Of a DNA stretch of 30,000 bases, positions 1 through 9,713 are shown piece by piece; position 1 is the stretch's first letter, and every line of letters starts with the position of its first letter. The stretch spans positions 2,501 through 32,500 of the forward strand of contig ADNK01003142.1 in assembly GCA_000320545.1 (NCBI GenBank), written 5' to 3'. The position numbers and the translations under genes are program-made. Source of the stretch: Bigelowiella natans CCMP2755. Taxonomy: Eukaryota > Cercozoa > Chlorarachniophyceae. The notes beneath the pieces were generated by a model. It searched no databases and was not told where the DNA came from. It saw only the letters and a program-made list of their open reading frames with translations.

Positions 1-64
1 GATAGAGATTGAGAGGCGGGGAGAGAGATTTTTTCAAAACTCACCCACACCCAAACGAACATAT

Positions 65-90
65 TATATATATATATATATATATATATA
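65..90. repeat. (TA)n microsatellite
   Basis: Uninterrupted TA dinucleotide tract near the left edge. The region 1-477 otherwise shows no exon I can support, although the first gene probably has exons further 5' here or off the edge. Confidence 0.95.
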
Positions 91-398
91 CATAATATCA
101 TCAATTTGTATGACTAATGCTTATGAACCTGCATTTTTTCTCTGCATTTCCAGTAATTTCGCTACTTTTTTAGCTTATCCAAATCCGGTATAGTTTGTAC
201 GCGGTCAGATACCCTGCGGATGATGTGACTGACTATTGCTGCTGTCTTCTTCCTTTTTGCAAAGGAGCGGACTACTGAGAGAAAAGTTTTAAGTGATAAA
301 GATCGGCCGCAGCAGGGTAGTTGCCCTTGTCGCGAAACAAAGATTCTAGGAACCTTTTGAAGATCTATATTAAATTTATGATTTCCAATATGTCCCTC

Positions 399-403
<5 letters not shown>

Positions 404-432
<29 letters not shown>
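404..432. repeat. (TG)n microsatellite
   Basis: TG dinucleotide tract about 45 nt upstream of the first supported exon of the plus-strand gene, therefore probably intronic. Confidence 0.95.
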
Positions 433-437
<5 letters not shown>

Positions 438-477
438 TAATATATCGTTACAGTTATCATTAACTCTGTTATCACAG

Positions 478-548
478 GCACAGTAGCTGCTTCGTCCTTG
501 TTAGAAGGACAATTCGATGAGAGGAGTGGCCATGCGGTTATCTTAATT

Positions 549-587
<39 letters not shown>

Positions 588-697
588 CCTATTAAACATT
601 ACAATGATATATTGTTTTCTGATTCTTCGGTTATTGTCGCAGGATTTCCTCAAAGCCCGCGAAGAATTTCTCAAGGGAGGTAAAGATCATACCCACG

Positions 698-735
<38 letters not shown>

Positions 736-1200
736 TATATGAGTTTGGTCAGTAGGCTTAAATGCTATCGTCAAAGTGTATGAGCAAGCAGCTGACGATG
801 TGTGGGTTTTTCATTCTCCGGAATGAAGTAGTGGCGTTTGTTATGTGCTTTCGCTATCGTAATGACTATTACCGTTTGGAAACGCATCGCTATTTGTGTA
901 TAATTTATACAATATATTGACATTGTTGTTTGTTAATACCAGCCGCTGCATCGGCGGGGACGCGCACGCAGATCGTTCAATGTAATACATTTTTGAAGTT
1001 TTGCGGGGCATCTTCATGCGAGTGTGGTCTTTAGAGAGCATGTAGAACTCAAATAGGATCGTCGAATTTGAACGCATAGAAGATATAACAATGCGCTTTT
1101 TAATTTTAACATTGTTTTTCACCTTCTTAACGCAGCATCCAATGAGACCGCGACGTCAGAAGCATCACCAGCGGATTCAAGCACTGCAGGAACACTGTAC

Positions 1201-1245
<45 letters not shown>

Positions 1246-3417
1246 TTGCACAATCCATGTTCGAGTTAAAAACCTTTCGTCCATTTCCCCTTGTAATCCA
1301 TCCAACTGAGCGACCACGTTTTTTTATTGTTGCGCGCGCAGCTACCAACATAGCAGCCAGAGCCTGATGGAAGGCGAATTCGACGAGGTGGTGGACTCCG
1401 AGCACGATAGTTTTCTCTGATTTCATTCCTGAGCGGCATTTGTTTACTGCGATCCCAAAGTTTGATTACTATGGAAGAGATCGTACGAGCATACGCAGAG
1501 ATTGATCATCTGACCAATGTCCCAATAGGAGCAGCAGCCATTCCTAGGAACTAATTTTCGTCTTTGCCGTGTTCTGTTAGGCTGGAGGGCATGACGCTTT
1601 TCTGGAAGCAAGGAAAGCGTTCTTGGGCGAGGTGAATGGGGATTTATGACTAGATCGTCGAGCTCACATATAACACGATGATAAGAGACGATGGTTCATT
1701 CATTTTTCCTAACAAAGGCCGGAGTACATGACTTCAAAGATGGGAAGAAAGATCCAGATTTCAACTTGCCGAAAAGTAGCGATGATGGTGAAACGAGGTA
1801 CACCGTTGTATGCACATATCACATGGAAGATAGAAAGTGTTGGAAGAACTGCATCGATGGGAACATTGGAGGTAGAGGGGGGGGGGGCATTCTATGTTCC
1901 CAACTCTTCATTCTGTTTGTACTAGAGGAAATAATTGACAATCCTCGCCATTGAATCATTGCATGCGGATGATCATCTTTTAGATGGAAACCTAATGCGG
2001 GGAAAGGTCTGAACAACATGCTCAAGGTCGGCCATTGCGAACAGCGAAAGCTTCCAGCGAGAAATTGATGTTTCATCCTTCTTTTTCGAGCAATTCTTTG
2101 TATGAACTCATGGACAACGCAAAGATGCCGTTTTCTCACCATGCTGCATTTCGTACAACAGATGCTTGGGATTCAAGACGAGCAAGATGGTAAAATAACT
2201 TGCATGTGAGACTTTTTTTCTGTTTCGATGAGATCTGAGCCAGTTCTTTCTCCGTATGTGCATGAATCGTCCATTTCTAGTTTATTGATTTTCCACTATG
2301 CTGTAAGTTGTTGGCCGGGTGGTTACGTTTAATGTGCACGTTCAAATGCCCCAACGGCGCCTTTCGTTTTGCAGATATAACAACCTCGAGAGACCAACAA
2401 CAGGCAGAGGCCAATGGTATATTCCAGAGACTAGGACATGAGCGTTATCTTTGATAATGAGGCAGCACCATTGATGCATGTGTGTATATTTTTTTGAAAG
2501 GAATCGGTACAAACCCAGACGAATCTAGCGAAAAGACCAGCTGTTATAACTGTTACAAGCTTTTCTACAAAGACAAAGGTGTGGGCATGGTACCGGGCTG
2601 CCAGTGTCAAACACAATTGGAATACAAAGAGATAGAGAATCAGAATTAAAGAGAGGAGGGAGGCGGGGGAGGAAGCGAAATGACAGAGAGAAACGTAGAA
2701 AAGCTTGCCATTCGCTGACAACTCTTTCCCAATTATACTTCGAATCAACTCGAGCATTTGTATCTCGTAACACAGGGTTATCGGATAATGAAGGACATTG
2801 TTTCTGTAGCAAGCAGTGCTTGGAATTAGACCAGGAGGCTAGAGGACAGCAGAAAGAGGTATGCTATCTCCATGGAAAAACAATTTCGCTCGAGAATCAA
2901 CACATATGTGGTAACTTAATCTGTAAATGGCTAAGGGTAGATCATCTATTTTCTTGTTTGGTTGAGTGTGTGGTGTAAGTTATAACAAACATTATCTACT
3001 CATGGAACATGGCATGCATGCACAAATACGCGTATTTGGTATGATTTCACACACGCATAATGGCAGTTAGAGTGATGGAAGTTCTTCCAAAATGCCGAAA
3101 ACATCTAAGGATTGGAAAGCCATTCCATGTCATTTACGCATTTGTAATCTCAGGCGATGAGAGTCTTTCAAGAGAAGCTTCGCCGCGAACAAGAGGTAAT
3201 CAGCGTTTTGATCCTTTCAACCAAAATGGGTTATTTGTAGCCGTGCAGAAGGACATGCGTGTACAGTGTGTCCATGTGTTTTTCTCTATTTTATTGATGC
3301 ATGCGTGAACATATGTGCACAAATGTACACACATAGAGCATATTTGAACATGCCAAGTATGCTTTTAGGGGGAGAGGTGTGGTTTTAAGGATAATAATAA
3401 TAATGATGACGAGGAGG

Positions 3418-3461
<44 letters not shown>

Positions 3462-3819
3462 GAGAATACTTGCGAAAGTGAGCTAAAATGTCTTAGCACA
3501 CGAGTGAGTATGCATTTCTGAATGCATGATTCGACTATGTGTTGCACCCCAACTGCAGGCACTCGTACAATCAGCTGAAGCAACCCCAGTAGCCAATAGA
3601 GAAAAACCCCAGGTCCTCATTACATTGTAGCTTTCCCTTGTACTGCTGAGAAGGTGGCATTTGCATGGAACAAGGGTGACGAGAAGTTGTAATCAGAGCT
3701 GCAAAAATAAGTTTTTCTCAATCGAAAATGAGCATTCTCTACATGGTTCTTAGGTGGAAATGCCACGCGGACCTATCGTTGAACTTCCTGATGACAGTTC
3801 TTCGGAATGCGATGAGTGA
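478..3819 (+). CDS. Multi-exon protein with duplicated segment and Cys-rich zinc-type motif; 5' end not found
   Basis: Function not recognised. Phase-compatible exons with GT-AG introns: 478-536, 643-679, 753-~799, 1136-1196, 1342-1387, 1581-1631, 1718-1797, an exon ending 2189, then 2375-2416, 2501-2578, 2776-2858, 3154-3195, 3559-3612 and 3754-3819 (TGA). Linking exons between 799 and 1136 and between 1797 and ~2130 are uncertain. The exons 478-679 encode LLEGQFDERSGHADFLKARE, and 1342-1631 encode a matching copy (LMEGEFDE, then GGHDAFLEARKAFLG), so the protein has an internal duplication. The 3' half carries CYNCYKLFYKD (2501-2578) and HCFCSKQCLE (2776-2858), a CxxC...CxCxxxC arrangement expected to bind zinc. 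A Gln/Glu/Arg-rich helix follows (AMRVFQEKLRREQE), and the C-terminus is acidic (VELPDDSSSECDE). The last six exons keep exact phase, which is the strongest evidence. A cytosolic or ciliary adaptor is possible but unproven. Confidence 0.65.
554..584. repeat. (TA)n microsatellite in intron
   Basis: TA tract inside the proposed intron 537-642 of the first gene. Confidence 0.95.
700..731. repeat. (TA)n microsatellite in intron
   Basis: TA tract inside the proposed intron 680-752 of the first gene. Confidence 0.95.
1204..1234. repeat. (TA)n microsatellite in intron
   Basis: TA tract starting a few bases after the proposed donor at 1197 (intron 1197-1341). Confidence 0.95.
3423..3465. repeat. 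(AG)n microsatellite in intron
   Basis: AG dinucleotide tract, once interrupted, inside the proposed intron 3196-3558 of the first gene. Confidence 0.95.
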
Positions 3820-3825
3820 TGAGTG

Positions 3826-3950
3826 AGCCAAGTAAGGACCCGCTCTTTTGGTTCCGTTGACTCTCAGCGGTACGAATGTTGTTGATGTGGTGGTTCGGGG
3901 AGCATCCCATTGCCGTTGTGCGTGGTTTCAAGCCGCGAACTGGATGTTAT
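3826..3950 (+). repeat. Left copy of a ~130-nt dispersed repeat
   Basis: This stretch matches 5872-6000 in the same orientation, with many substitutions and a gap of a few bases. Shared words include GGTACGAATG, ATCCCATTGCC and GCGTGGTTTCAAG. Similarity appears to continue weakly to about 4075 (left) and 6170 (right), where both have a GCAATG/GCATGCTGCA...ACAGCGCTGA block. It begins immediately after the first gene's stop codon. Both copies look like decayed coding DNA: YEC, CGG and RGFK peptides are shared but frames are broken. Confidence 0.7.
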
Positions 3951-4748
3951 TTTCTGCATGACTCTGTACAAAGATTGTAAGACCAATATGCAACAAATCA
4001 AATCAAATTTGTTCAATGGCCGTCCTCATGTACTAGTGTAGCTTTGCAATGCAGCGGCTACAGCGCTGATGTTGAATCTATTGGTCTCCGTTGTGATGTG
4101 TTTCATGGAATTAAATGCATGTTGTTTTGGTCTTTGATGTCGCGCATTTCGCGCAGTAGTGCGTGTTTCCTTCTCATCGCATGTTAACATTTTCGTTTCG
4201 TCGTCACGCATCATTGCGTCAGTGAGCTGATTTCTCAAGCGGCGTTCATGTGTGGTGTGCTATGAACAACGAAGCAAAAGATCCACATCTTCGATGACGT
4301 TGCACGCTGCGCAGCGTGCTTTGAGTGTATTGTGCGATGACAACAAATCATTGCAAACGCAAATGGTGGCACGTGGTGGTGTGCGAGGCACACCTTCTGT
4401 CCCAATGAAGCGATGCGACATCATTGTGCCACTTCACCACGCCGATGTGGCATTGTGCTGTCTGTGTCGCATTGCATCGTTGCACTTGCAACTTGCTTCA
4501 CAGGGCTTTTTGTTGGGGGAATGGGGTCCCATTTGTGCAAAACATTGTGCACGGGGTGTGTGTGCATGCACGTACACGCACGTGAAAAGTTTGTTTTTCA
4601 AAAAAACCCAAACCCCACGATGATTTGGAAAACGAGAGAGGTGAACAAATGACTGATTTGAGTGGAGGTTCAAGTGAAAAGTGAAGAGGGAAACGATGCA
4701 AATGATTGATCATAACATTCCAGCATTGTTGAATGGAAGAATTGAAAA

Positions 4749-5095
4749 ATGAATTGTCGAAAACAAAAGCAAAAACGGAGACATGCCAGCATGGTGCAAC
4801 TTGATGTTGTCAAAGTAAGAAACAGTTTGAAAGAGGAGCACATCAGGGTGAAAAACGGATGTGCTTTGGAAAAAAAACCAAAAATGGCAGAAGAAGGTTG
4901 CACGTTCCACAAATGGTTCAAAGAAGATGTTAGAAAGGATGACAAAACGTGCAGAATCAAAAAACAAAGGAAAATTGAAACAAAAGGTGAACTGTGAGTT
5001 CTGCAATCGACAATTGTTCCACAACCGAAAAGCACTTGCGAAGACATCAAACTAGCAAAGAACCAAGATGTGTTTGAACACAAGCAAGACAATGG
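4749..5095 (+). pseudogene. Broken C2H2 zinc-finger-like coding remnant
   Basis: Around 4986-5055 one frame reads CEFCNRQLFHN, and the overlapping frame directly after it reads HLRRHQTSKEPRC. Together they match the spacing of a C2H2 finger, but a frame change separates the Cys pair from the His pair. Upstream (about 4770-4970) the same Lys/Cys-rich character continues in alternating frames with in-frame stops, compatible with further decayed fingers. It is not an intact gene. It resembles Lys-rich zinc-finger proteins carried by mobile or virus-derived elements, but this is family-level inference. Confidence 0.4.
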
Positions 5096-5291
5096 CTCAC
5101 ATCAACAACAAAACAGTTCTCTGTGAAGCACAAGTGCGTGTTCCCACCTGGAAAACAAACGATTGACGTTCAAATGGTGTGCGAACAATAAAGTTTTGCC
5201 ATGAGCTTTTGCCAAACAAACGAACCTCATGTGAGGACACAATGTGATGTTCATTTCCAATGTCCCGTCCACGCTCACGCCACTGCTGTGG

Positions 5292-5367
5292 GCTGATGTG
5301 CGACTGCCACGTGTTGTGCTGACATGCGACTGCTCTGGTGCTGTGTGCCGTGCTGACATGCGACTGC
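5292..5367. repeat. Three direct copies of a 16-bp unit
   Basis: The unit GCTGAYRTGCGACTGC occurs at 5292-5307, 5318-5333 and 5352-5367. The second and third copies are identical; the first differs at two bases. Spacing is irregular (10 and 18 nt). Confidence 0.85.
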
Positions 5368-5444
5368 TGCAACACACATGCTTAGCAATGTTCCACTAGC
5401 ATGAGTGGTCTTGTCAACAACTTTCACAGAGCATCCAAATCTGA

Positions 5445-5678
5445 TTTCAATTCAAAGAAACATCTCACTGCAAGATTGACACGAGCAATGATGAGCAAGC
5501 AACTAAAAGTAGCACAGCGGATGAAATCAGTGACATTGACGATGAACTTGGTGAAATCGTCCTCGCAATAGATGACCTAAAAGCCAAAATGAATCCTGAA
5601 TTCCAGCGCAAACTGAGAGATGAGGTGATGAAAGACCACATTTGTCCAATGAGCGAAGTTGTAGATGGCTACGCATGA
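5445..5678 (+). pseudogene. Acidic open stretch without start codon, inside decayed element
   Basis: A 77-codon open stretch between stops at 5442 and 5676. It encodes a Glu/Asp/Lys-rich, helix-prone segment (for example DIDDELGEIVLAIDDLKAK) with no Met at its start. It lacks an obvious splice acceptor with a pyrimidine tract. After the stop the same frame continues with residues such as QLFLDRTRC before further stops, which suggests a decayed longer reading frame. Product unknown. Confidence 0.35.
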
Positions 5679-5871
5679 CGACTTCTCCAACTATTCTTGG
5701 ACAGAACTCGATGTGTGTGCGGAAGCAGTCTACACAGCGAGGCGAAGATGCTCCCCACATTTGAGAGCTAATTGACCACCATGCCCACCAACAGCAAACA
5801 GCTTGCCATCCTCAACGGCCAAATCGTTGAGCTCCGTGATGACACTTCTTCCAAATACGACATTGGATGTT

Positions 5872-6000
5872 TGTTAGCGAAGTAGCGGACCACTCTTTTT
5901 GTTGCATTGGCTCTCGGTGGTACGAATGCCAATGTGGCGGTGGTTTTGGGGGGTGCATCGATGATCCCATTGCCATTACGCGTGGTTTCAAGTTGCAAAT
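5872..6000 (+). repeat. Right copy of the ~130-nt dispersed repeat
   Basis: Second copy of the repeat at 3826-3950, same orientation. It contains a few bases absent from the left copy, between GGGGG and ATCCCATTGCC. In one frame it reads RWYECQCGGGFGG followed by DPIAITRGFK; the left copy keeps RYEC and PIAVVRGFK in shifted frames. A coding ancestor is therefore likely. Confidence 0.7.
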
Positions 6001-6170
6001 ATGACAAATGTACATGTTTTCTTCCTTGTTCTTTGCGAAAATTGCATAGTGGGCACCTCGGATTGCATCTACAACGTGATTTAACGATGGACATCGCCAT
6101 TGTTGGAGCAATCTGTCGTAGTCGTAGGATGCAGCAGTGCTTGCATGCTGCAACAGCGCTGACTAGCAGA

Positions 6171-6860
6171 CAATTAACTAGTCAACGCAATTTTGATACA
6201 AAGATTTTAATCTTCGATTCGATCTGCATACATGACGTCCTTTTGTTAGCTGCTGCCTATAGCTGTGAGCAGTGCTGGCAAAGATAGCTAGCTAGCAGCC
6301 ATAGAAAAACAGTTTTGTTCATTAGCATGCAATTTTTGCACAAATCGCGTGTTTATAATGTGGGTCTAGGACTAGAGGACTCGGGGTGTGCATGCGCGCT
6401 CTGTAGCCAGTTGATTCCTTGTGATACGCACAACACGGATGTAATAAAATGATTATTGAAATAAAATGATCAAATATTTTTGTTGTGATCCATGTGTGTA
6501 CAAAGTAATATCCCATATTGCATCGCCTAATCACGCGCTAACACAGAGATATGACACAAATCATCACATTTAGCAGCATGGTTTTGCACGTTTTGAGCTG
6601 ATCCCGCAGACATCACGGTGAGTGTTGCCGCGCGAGCACAGCACATGGTGCCCTAGAAACTGCCCGTCATACATGCACGGAATTTCAGAGAGCAATGCCG
6701 TATCTCATTATCATTGAAACACGATGTGACGATGTGTCAATCTTTCAAATCGCCTCCAGCTAGCGAGCATCACCCAAGAACTCTTGCGAACGAAGATCGG
6801 GTAACAGATGGAACACACCCGCCGCTCTAGCGCTGCCTGCCCTTTTCTCAACAACCCCGG
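6171..6860. other. Spacer, no gene seen
   Basis: About 690 nt between the decayed element and the 3' end of the LRR gene. It contains short TAGCTAGC-type palindromic words near 6285-6297 and otherwise nothing I can name. It presumably holds the 3' untranslated region of the minus-strand LRR gene next to 6860. Confidence 0.5.
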
Positions 6861-7900
6861 CTAGATGCACACTGCGCCGCAAATTTCTGCTCCTTCGGGC
6901 AATGGACAGTCGAACTCATTGTCGGCCAGAGTGCAGTCGGGGATTTCTGGGGGGGGGGGGCATTGAAATTCACGGTGACTTCCAGTTTCATATGTGCTAA
7001 AAGATGCCGCATTTGCGCGAATTGCCAGAGCTACCTTTATATGGCAATCGAGGCAGCTCCCCGGAAAAGCTGCTATGATGCAGTTCCAAAGCTGTCAATT
7101 TGGTCAGCTTCTCCATGCTAAGTAGGGCAAAATAAAGGAGACGGCGTTGAAAGATATGACAGAAGGGCCAAGCGATTGAAACGGCGGCCTCCCAATGCGA
7201 CACAAAGAAACAAGAGCGTAAGAGGCTACAAATATTGAAAACACCTTTTCGGAAGAGCACCGCCAAGGTGAGGGTTATGATCTAGCCATATCATTTCCAA
7301 AGCCAACAGCTCTCCGAAATTAGCAGGGAGAGGCCCTGAAGTTAGCAAAATTGAATTTAGTTACGAACTCTTTGGCGAGCAATCCCCAACCCCCCCCCCG
7401 TCTTATTCTTCCCCCCTTCATGCCTACTCGTGAGTTTGCGACGAGGATATCACCTTTAACGTTCGTTCCTACAATGGAGAGCGCAACGAGGGCAGAGAAC
7501 TTCTCGATGGCCTTTGGAAGGTTCCCCGTGATTTTCTCGCCCATAAGGTAGATCTCGCTTATACGCTTCAAATCACGCTTATCCGTGCACACCAGCTTCG
7601 ACTCCCAAGAGCTCCCCTCGCAGCCGCAAGGATCTTACATACGAAGGAGCGGGGCAAATAAGGTCAAAACGAGGATTTAGAACACGAGTCGCAGAGCGGA
7701 TGATCGCCGAATAGGCAACGCAAGTTGCGAATACTGATAATATATGCATTCATCCTTGTGAATGCTAAGGGCACCACGGTTACTACCAAGTCGTAGATTC
7801 GGGCAAAGCGTACGATTTCGCGGCCAGGATTCGCCGCCAAGAGCGTCGTAAAGAGCCACCCACGCGTCACAATCACCGACGTCCAAACCCAACGAGCTCC
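6861..7900 (-). CDS. Secreted-type leucine-rich-repeat protein, first exon not found
   Basis: Five exons read in exact phase: 7900-7787, 7633-7454, 7335-7245, 7117-7035 and 6946-6861 (stop TAG at 6863-6861). The first holds the LRR N-terminal cap ALYDALGGESW. The next has DPCGCEGSSWESKLVC, the Cys-rich cap joined across the splice, then KITGNLPKAIEKF. Later exons give GPLPANFGEL, GALPKSMEKLTKL and SSFSGELPRLP, which are plant/protist-type LRRs. The last exon has the C-terminal cap CTLADNEFDCPLPEGAEIC. The family is extracellular or membrane-anchored and mediates protein or ligand recognition. No signal peptide or transmembrane exon was found; exon 7900 has no Met, so a 5' exon must lie upstream (7901-8300). 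About 180 codons are visible. The protein seems to end right after the C-cap, so no kinase is attached. The last intron has a run of 12 C directly before its AG. Confidence 0.82.
6949..6960. repeat. Poly-G (poly-C on minus strand) at a 3' splice site
   Basis: Twelve G on the plus strand. On the minus strand this is a poly-C run that directly abuts the acceptor AG (6948-6947) of the last LRR intron. Confidence 0.9.
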
Positions 7901-8236
7901 CTGTCGGTTATACGCAAAAACGATTGATTTGCTGCGACGCCGAGAATGGCAGTTTTGGTGGTAGCCAATGAGCAAGTAGCTCTTAAGTAGATTTTCGCTA
8001 TTAAGAAGTACACACTTGTTCTACTAGTAATTCGCTGGAAAACGATGAAGAGAAACGCTTAGCTTTCAAGACTATTGTCTTGGATTTGTGCAAGGTCAGC
8101 AATAAAAAAGCACGAGCACTCTTTTACTAGCATTCTCTGTCGATTTGGTAGATCAGGCGTTTGCAGGTCCATGATGATAATTTTTTGATAATAACATATA
8201 TTAATGTAATAAATAAATATATATATTACAAAAAAG

Positions 8237-8238
<2 letters not shown>
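7901..8238. other. Spacer between LRR and LPMO genes
   Basis: It should hold the missing 5' exon of the LRR gene and possibly the last exon of the LPMO-like gene, both minus strand. One minus-strand open stretch starts with ATG at 8173 and runs 37 codons (MDLQTPDLPNRQRMLV...). It has no signal-peptide character and cannot be assigned. Confidence 0.4.
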
Positions 8239-8274
<36 letters not shown>

Positions 8275-8317
8275 CTTGTTGAGTAATTACAAATATATAT
8301 ATATATATATATATATA
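8239..8317. repeat. Two (TA)n tracts
   Basis: TA tracts at 8239-8272 and 8292-8317, separated by a short non-repetitive segment. On the minus strand they follow the possible donor GTATGT at 8322, so they are probably intronic or 3' flanking to the LPMO-like gene. Confidence 0.9.
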
Positions 8318-8322
8318 CATAC

Positions 8323-9713
8323 CATCATCATCAAAAAATAGTATGCGTGATATAGACTACCTCGGCAAACATCGTCGCGCACAAATTCCCTCTCTTCATA
8401 ATGAGCGCTCGAGGTTTCTTCGCCGTCGCTATGGGCCTTCTCCTCACTCCTTCCCTCGATACGCACATCCGAGCATTGCATCCAAACCTGCTTTGTTTGC
8501 TCCGCATCCCACCGCCAACTTAGCACATAGTCGCCGCTCTCAAGGCCTTCGGGGATCTTCACCTGGAAAAGGAGGGGGGGGGCAGAAGAAGAAGGGCAAC
8601 TTTCACTTCCCTGGTTTTTACTGACTATCCCTTGCGGACGTCTCCCGCTCCGCTATCGCCCATTTCCACGCATCGCGCTGCGGCGCTTCATACCTTATCC
8701 ACGATGTTAAATGCAAAGGGTCCGCGGCCAAACGCCCCATCTAGCTTCGGTATGTGCGCGCGCGTGTACTCCTCCATCGGCACCGGATTCACTGTCAAAC
8801 GGTGGTCATCATCCGGGGGGGGCGATGTCAGGACATTCCGAACGGCGCTATCTATCTATCACAATCACGCCGCAGCAGCCGGTTACCTGTCCATTGCGAT
8901 CCAGGAGGCCACGTTCCCTTGGAGACTCGAGCTGCTCGGAACCGCGTGATCTCGCCGCCGGAGGTGTTGGTGACGCGCGTGGTCGCATCTGCAAATTCGA
9001 GGTGGTTCGCTTGGAAGCACGCCTCGGTGGGGAGGGCGTTGGCCGAAGCGCTCTTCTTGCAGAGCCGGTATGCGTATCCGCCCCCATGATTAGCGATGAC
9101 TGACCAAGAGACCTCCTGCGGTGTAAAAGCGGCGCGTCAGGGCGAGGGGGGGGGGGGGGGGGGGAGCTCTGTGATCATGCTCGTGTTGCACATGCAAATC
9201 CCCACCTGCTCGCTGCCCGCCTTCCACGTTTCCTGTGTTGTAGAAGGAAGCTCGCGCATGTCTCTCCCATTCGAACGCCAGCCCCCCGAATACACGCCGC
9301 AGGGGGAGGCTACCTCAGCTGTACCAGGCGCGCACCAAGGCACCTTTTGCTCGCACGGCCAATCCGTTTGGTTCCGGCACGATGACCCCAGTGTGCGAAG
9401 GATCGGGTCGCACATCGTAGTCTTCTGTCCTGGCGGGGTGGTCTTATCTTGGTTATACCACTGGCACGCAGCCATGGGACACGTTCCGGCAAATCTTTGT
9501 CCGTTCGAGTCGCCTCCTTTCGGAAATACAAAAGGGTTGGAATAAAAATAAAAATGGCCGATTCACGCACTTTTCTTTATCGTGTTAGAGAGCGCGACCT
9601 AGTCCAGTCGTTGCGAGGGACAACGCACGCGAACGCGGCTTCGTAAGGATTCCATGCGAGTTCGCGAGGAGGGGGAGAAGACTCGCAAACGCCAGTGTTG
9701 AAGGTGCGCGCAT
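8323..9713 (-). CDS. Lytic polysaccharide monooxygenase-like secreted protein
   Basis: Exons: 9713-9599 (or ending 9629; both keep phase), 9516-9206, 9115-8887, 8791-8694, and 8562 to 8361 or 8323. The ATG at 9713 starts a signal peptide (MRAPSTLAFASLLPLLANS) followed by HGILTKPRSR, so the mature protein would begin with His, as LPMOs require for the copper His-brace. Further family blocks are GTCPMAACQWYNQ, TTMCDPILRT, VPWCAPGTAEVASPCGV, WKAGSEQ joined to EVSWSVIANHGGGYAYRLC across an intron, VSKGTWPPGSQW, FAFNIVDK joined to VKIP, and GDYVLSWRWDAEQTKQVW with CSDVRI. The His in NHGGGY is the likely second copper ligand. LPMOs oxidatively cleave chitin, cellulose or related glycans outside the cell; the substrate here is unknown. 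After CSDVRI comes an acidic tail without recognised domain, and the true C-terminus is unclear. Cys count suggests several disulfides. Confidence 0.88.
9146..9164. repeat. Run of 19 G (19 C on the gene strand) in LPMO intron
   Basis: It lies in the intron 9205-9116 of the minus-strand LPMO-like gene, about 30 nt upstream of its acceptor, in polypyrimidine-tract position. Confidence 0.9.

Larger units (their letters stand above)
3951..5871. mobile_element. Probable decayed repeat/transposon-derived segment
   Basis: About 1.9 kb lying between two related direct repeats. There are no intact exons with family motifs. Base composition and word usage (many TTGCA, GCATG and CAATG words) differ from the neighbouring genes. 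It includes remains of a C2H2-type zinc finger coding stretch (~4980-5090) and an acidic open stretch (5445-5678). No transposase, reverse transcriptase or integrase motif was recognised, so the class is unknown. The long frames at 4252-4623 and 4670-5092 look like chance open frames. The boundaries are set only by the flanking repeats. Confidence 0.4.

Noticed and set aside
498-683. Open frames containing Tyr-Ile repeats (also near 1127, 8287, 22398, 26515, 27010, 29373).
   Set aside because: They are translations of TA microsatellites and read across proposed splice sites.
4252-4623. A 123-codon plus-strand frame in the decayed segment.
   Set aside because: Cys/His/Ala-rich composition without motifs, overlapping open frames on the other strand, and location in decayed DNA indicate a chance frame.
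5292-5367. CRISPR-like spaced repeats.
   Set aside because: Only three copies, irregular short spacers of 10 and 18 nt, and a eukaryotic context.
9096-9545. A 149-codon plus-strand open frame over the LPMO region.
   Set aside because: It is antisense to the LPMO exons, whose family motifs, signal peptide and exact splice phases are much stronger evidence.
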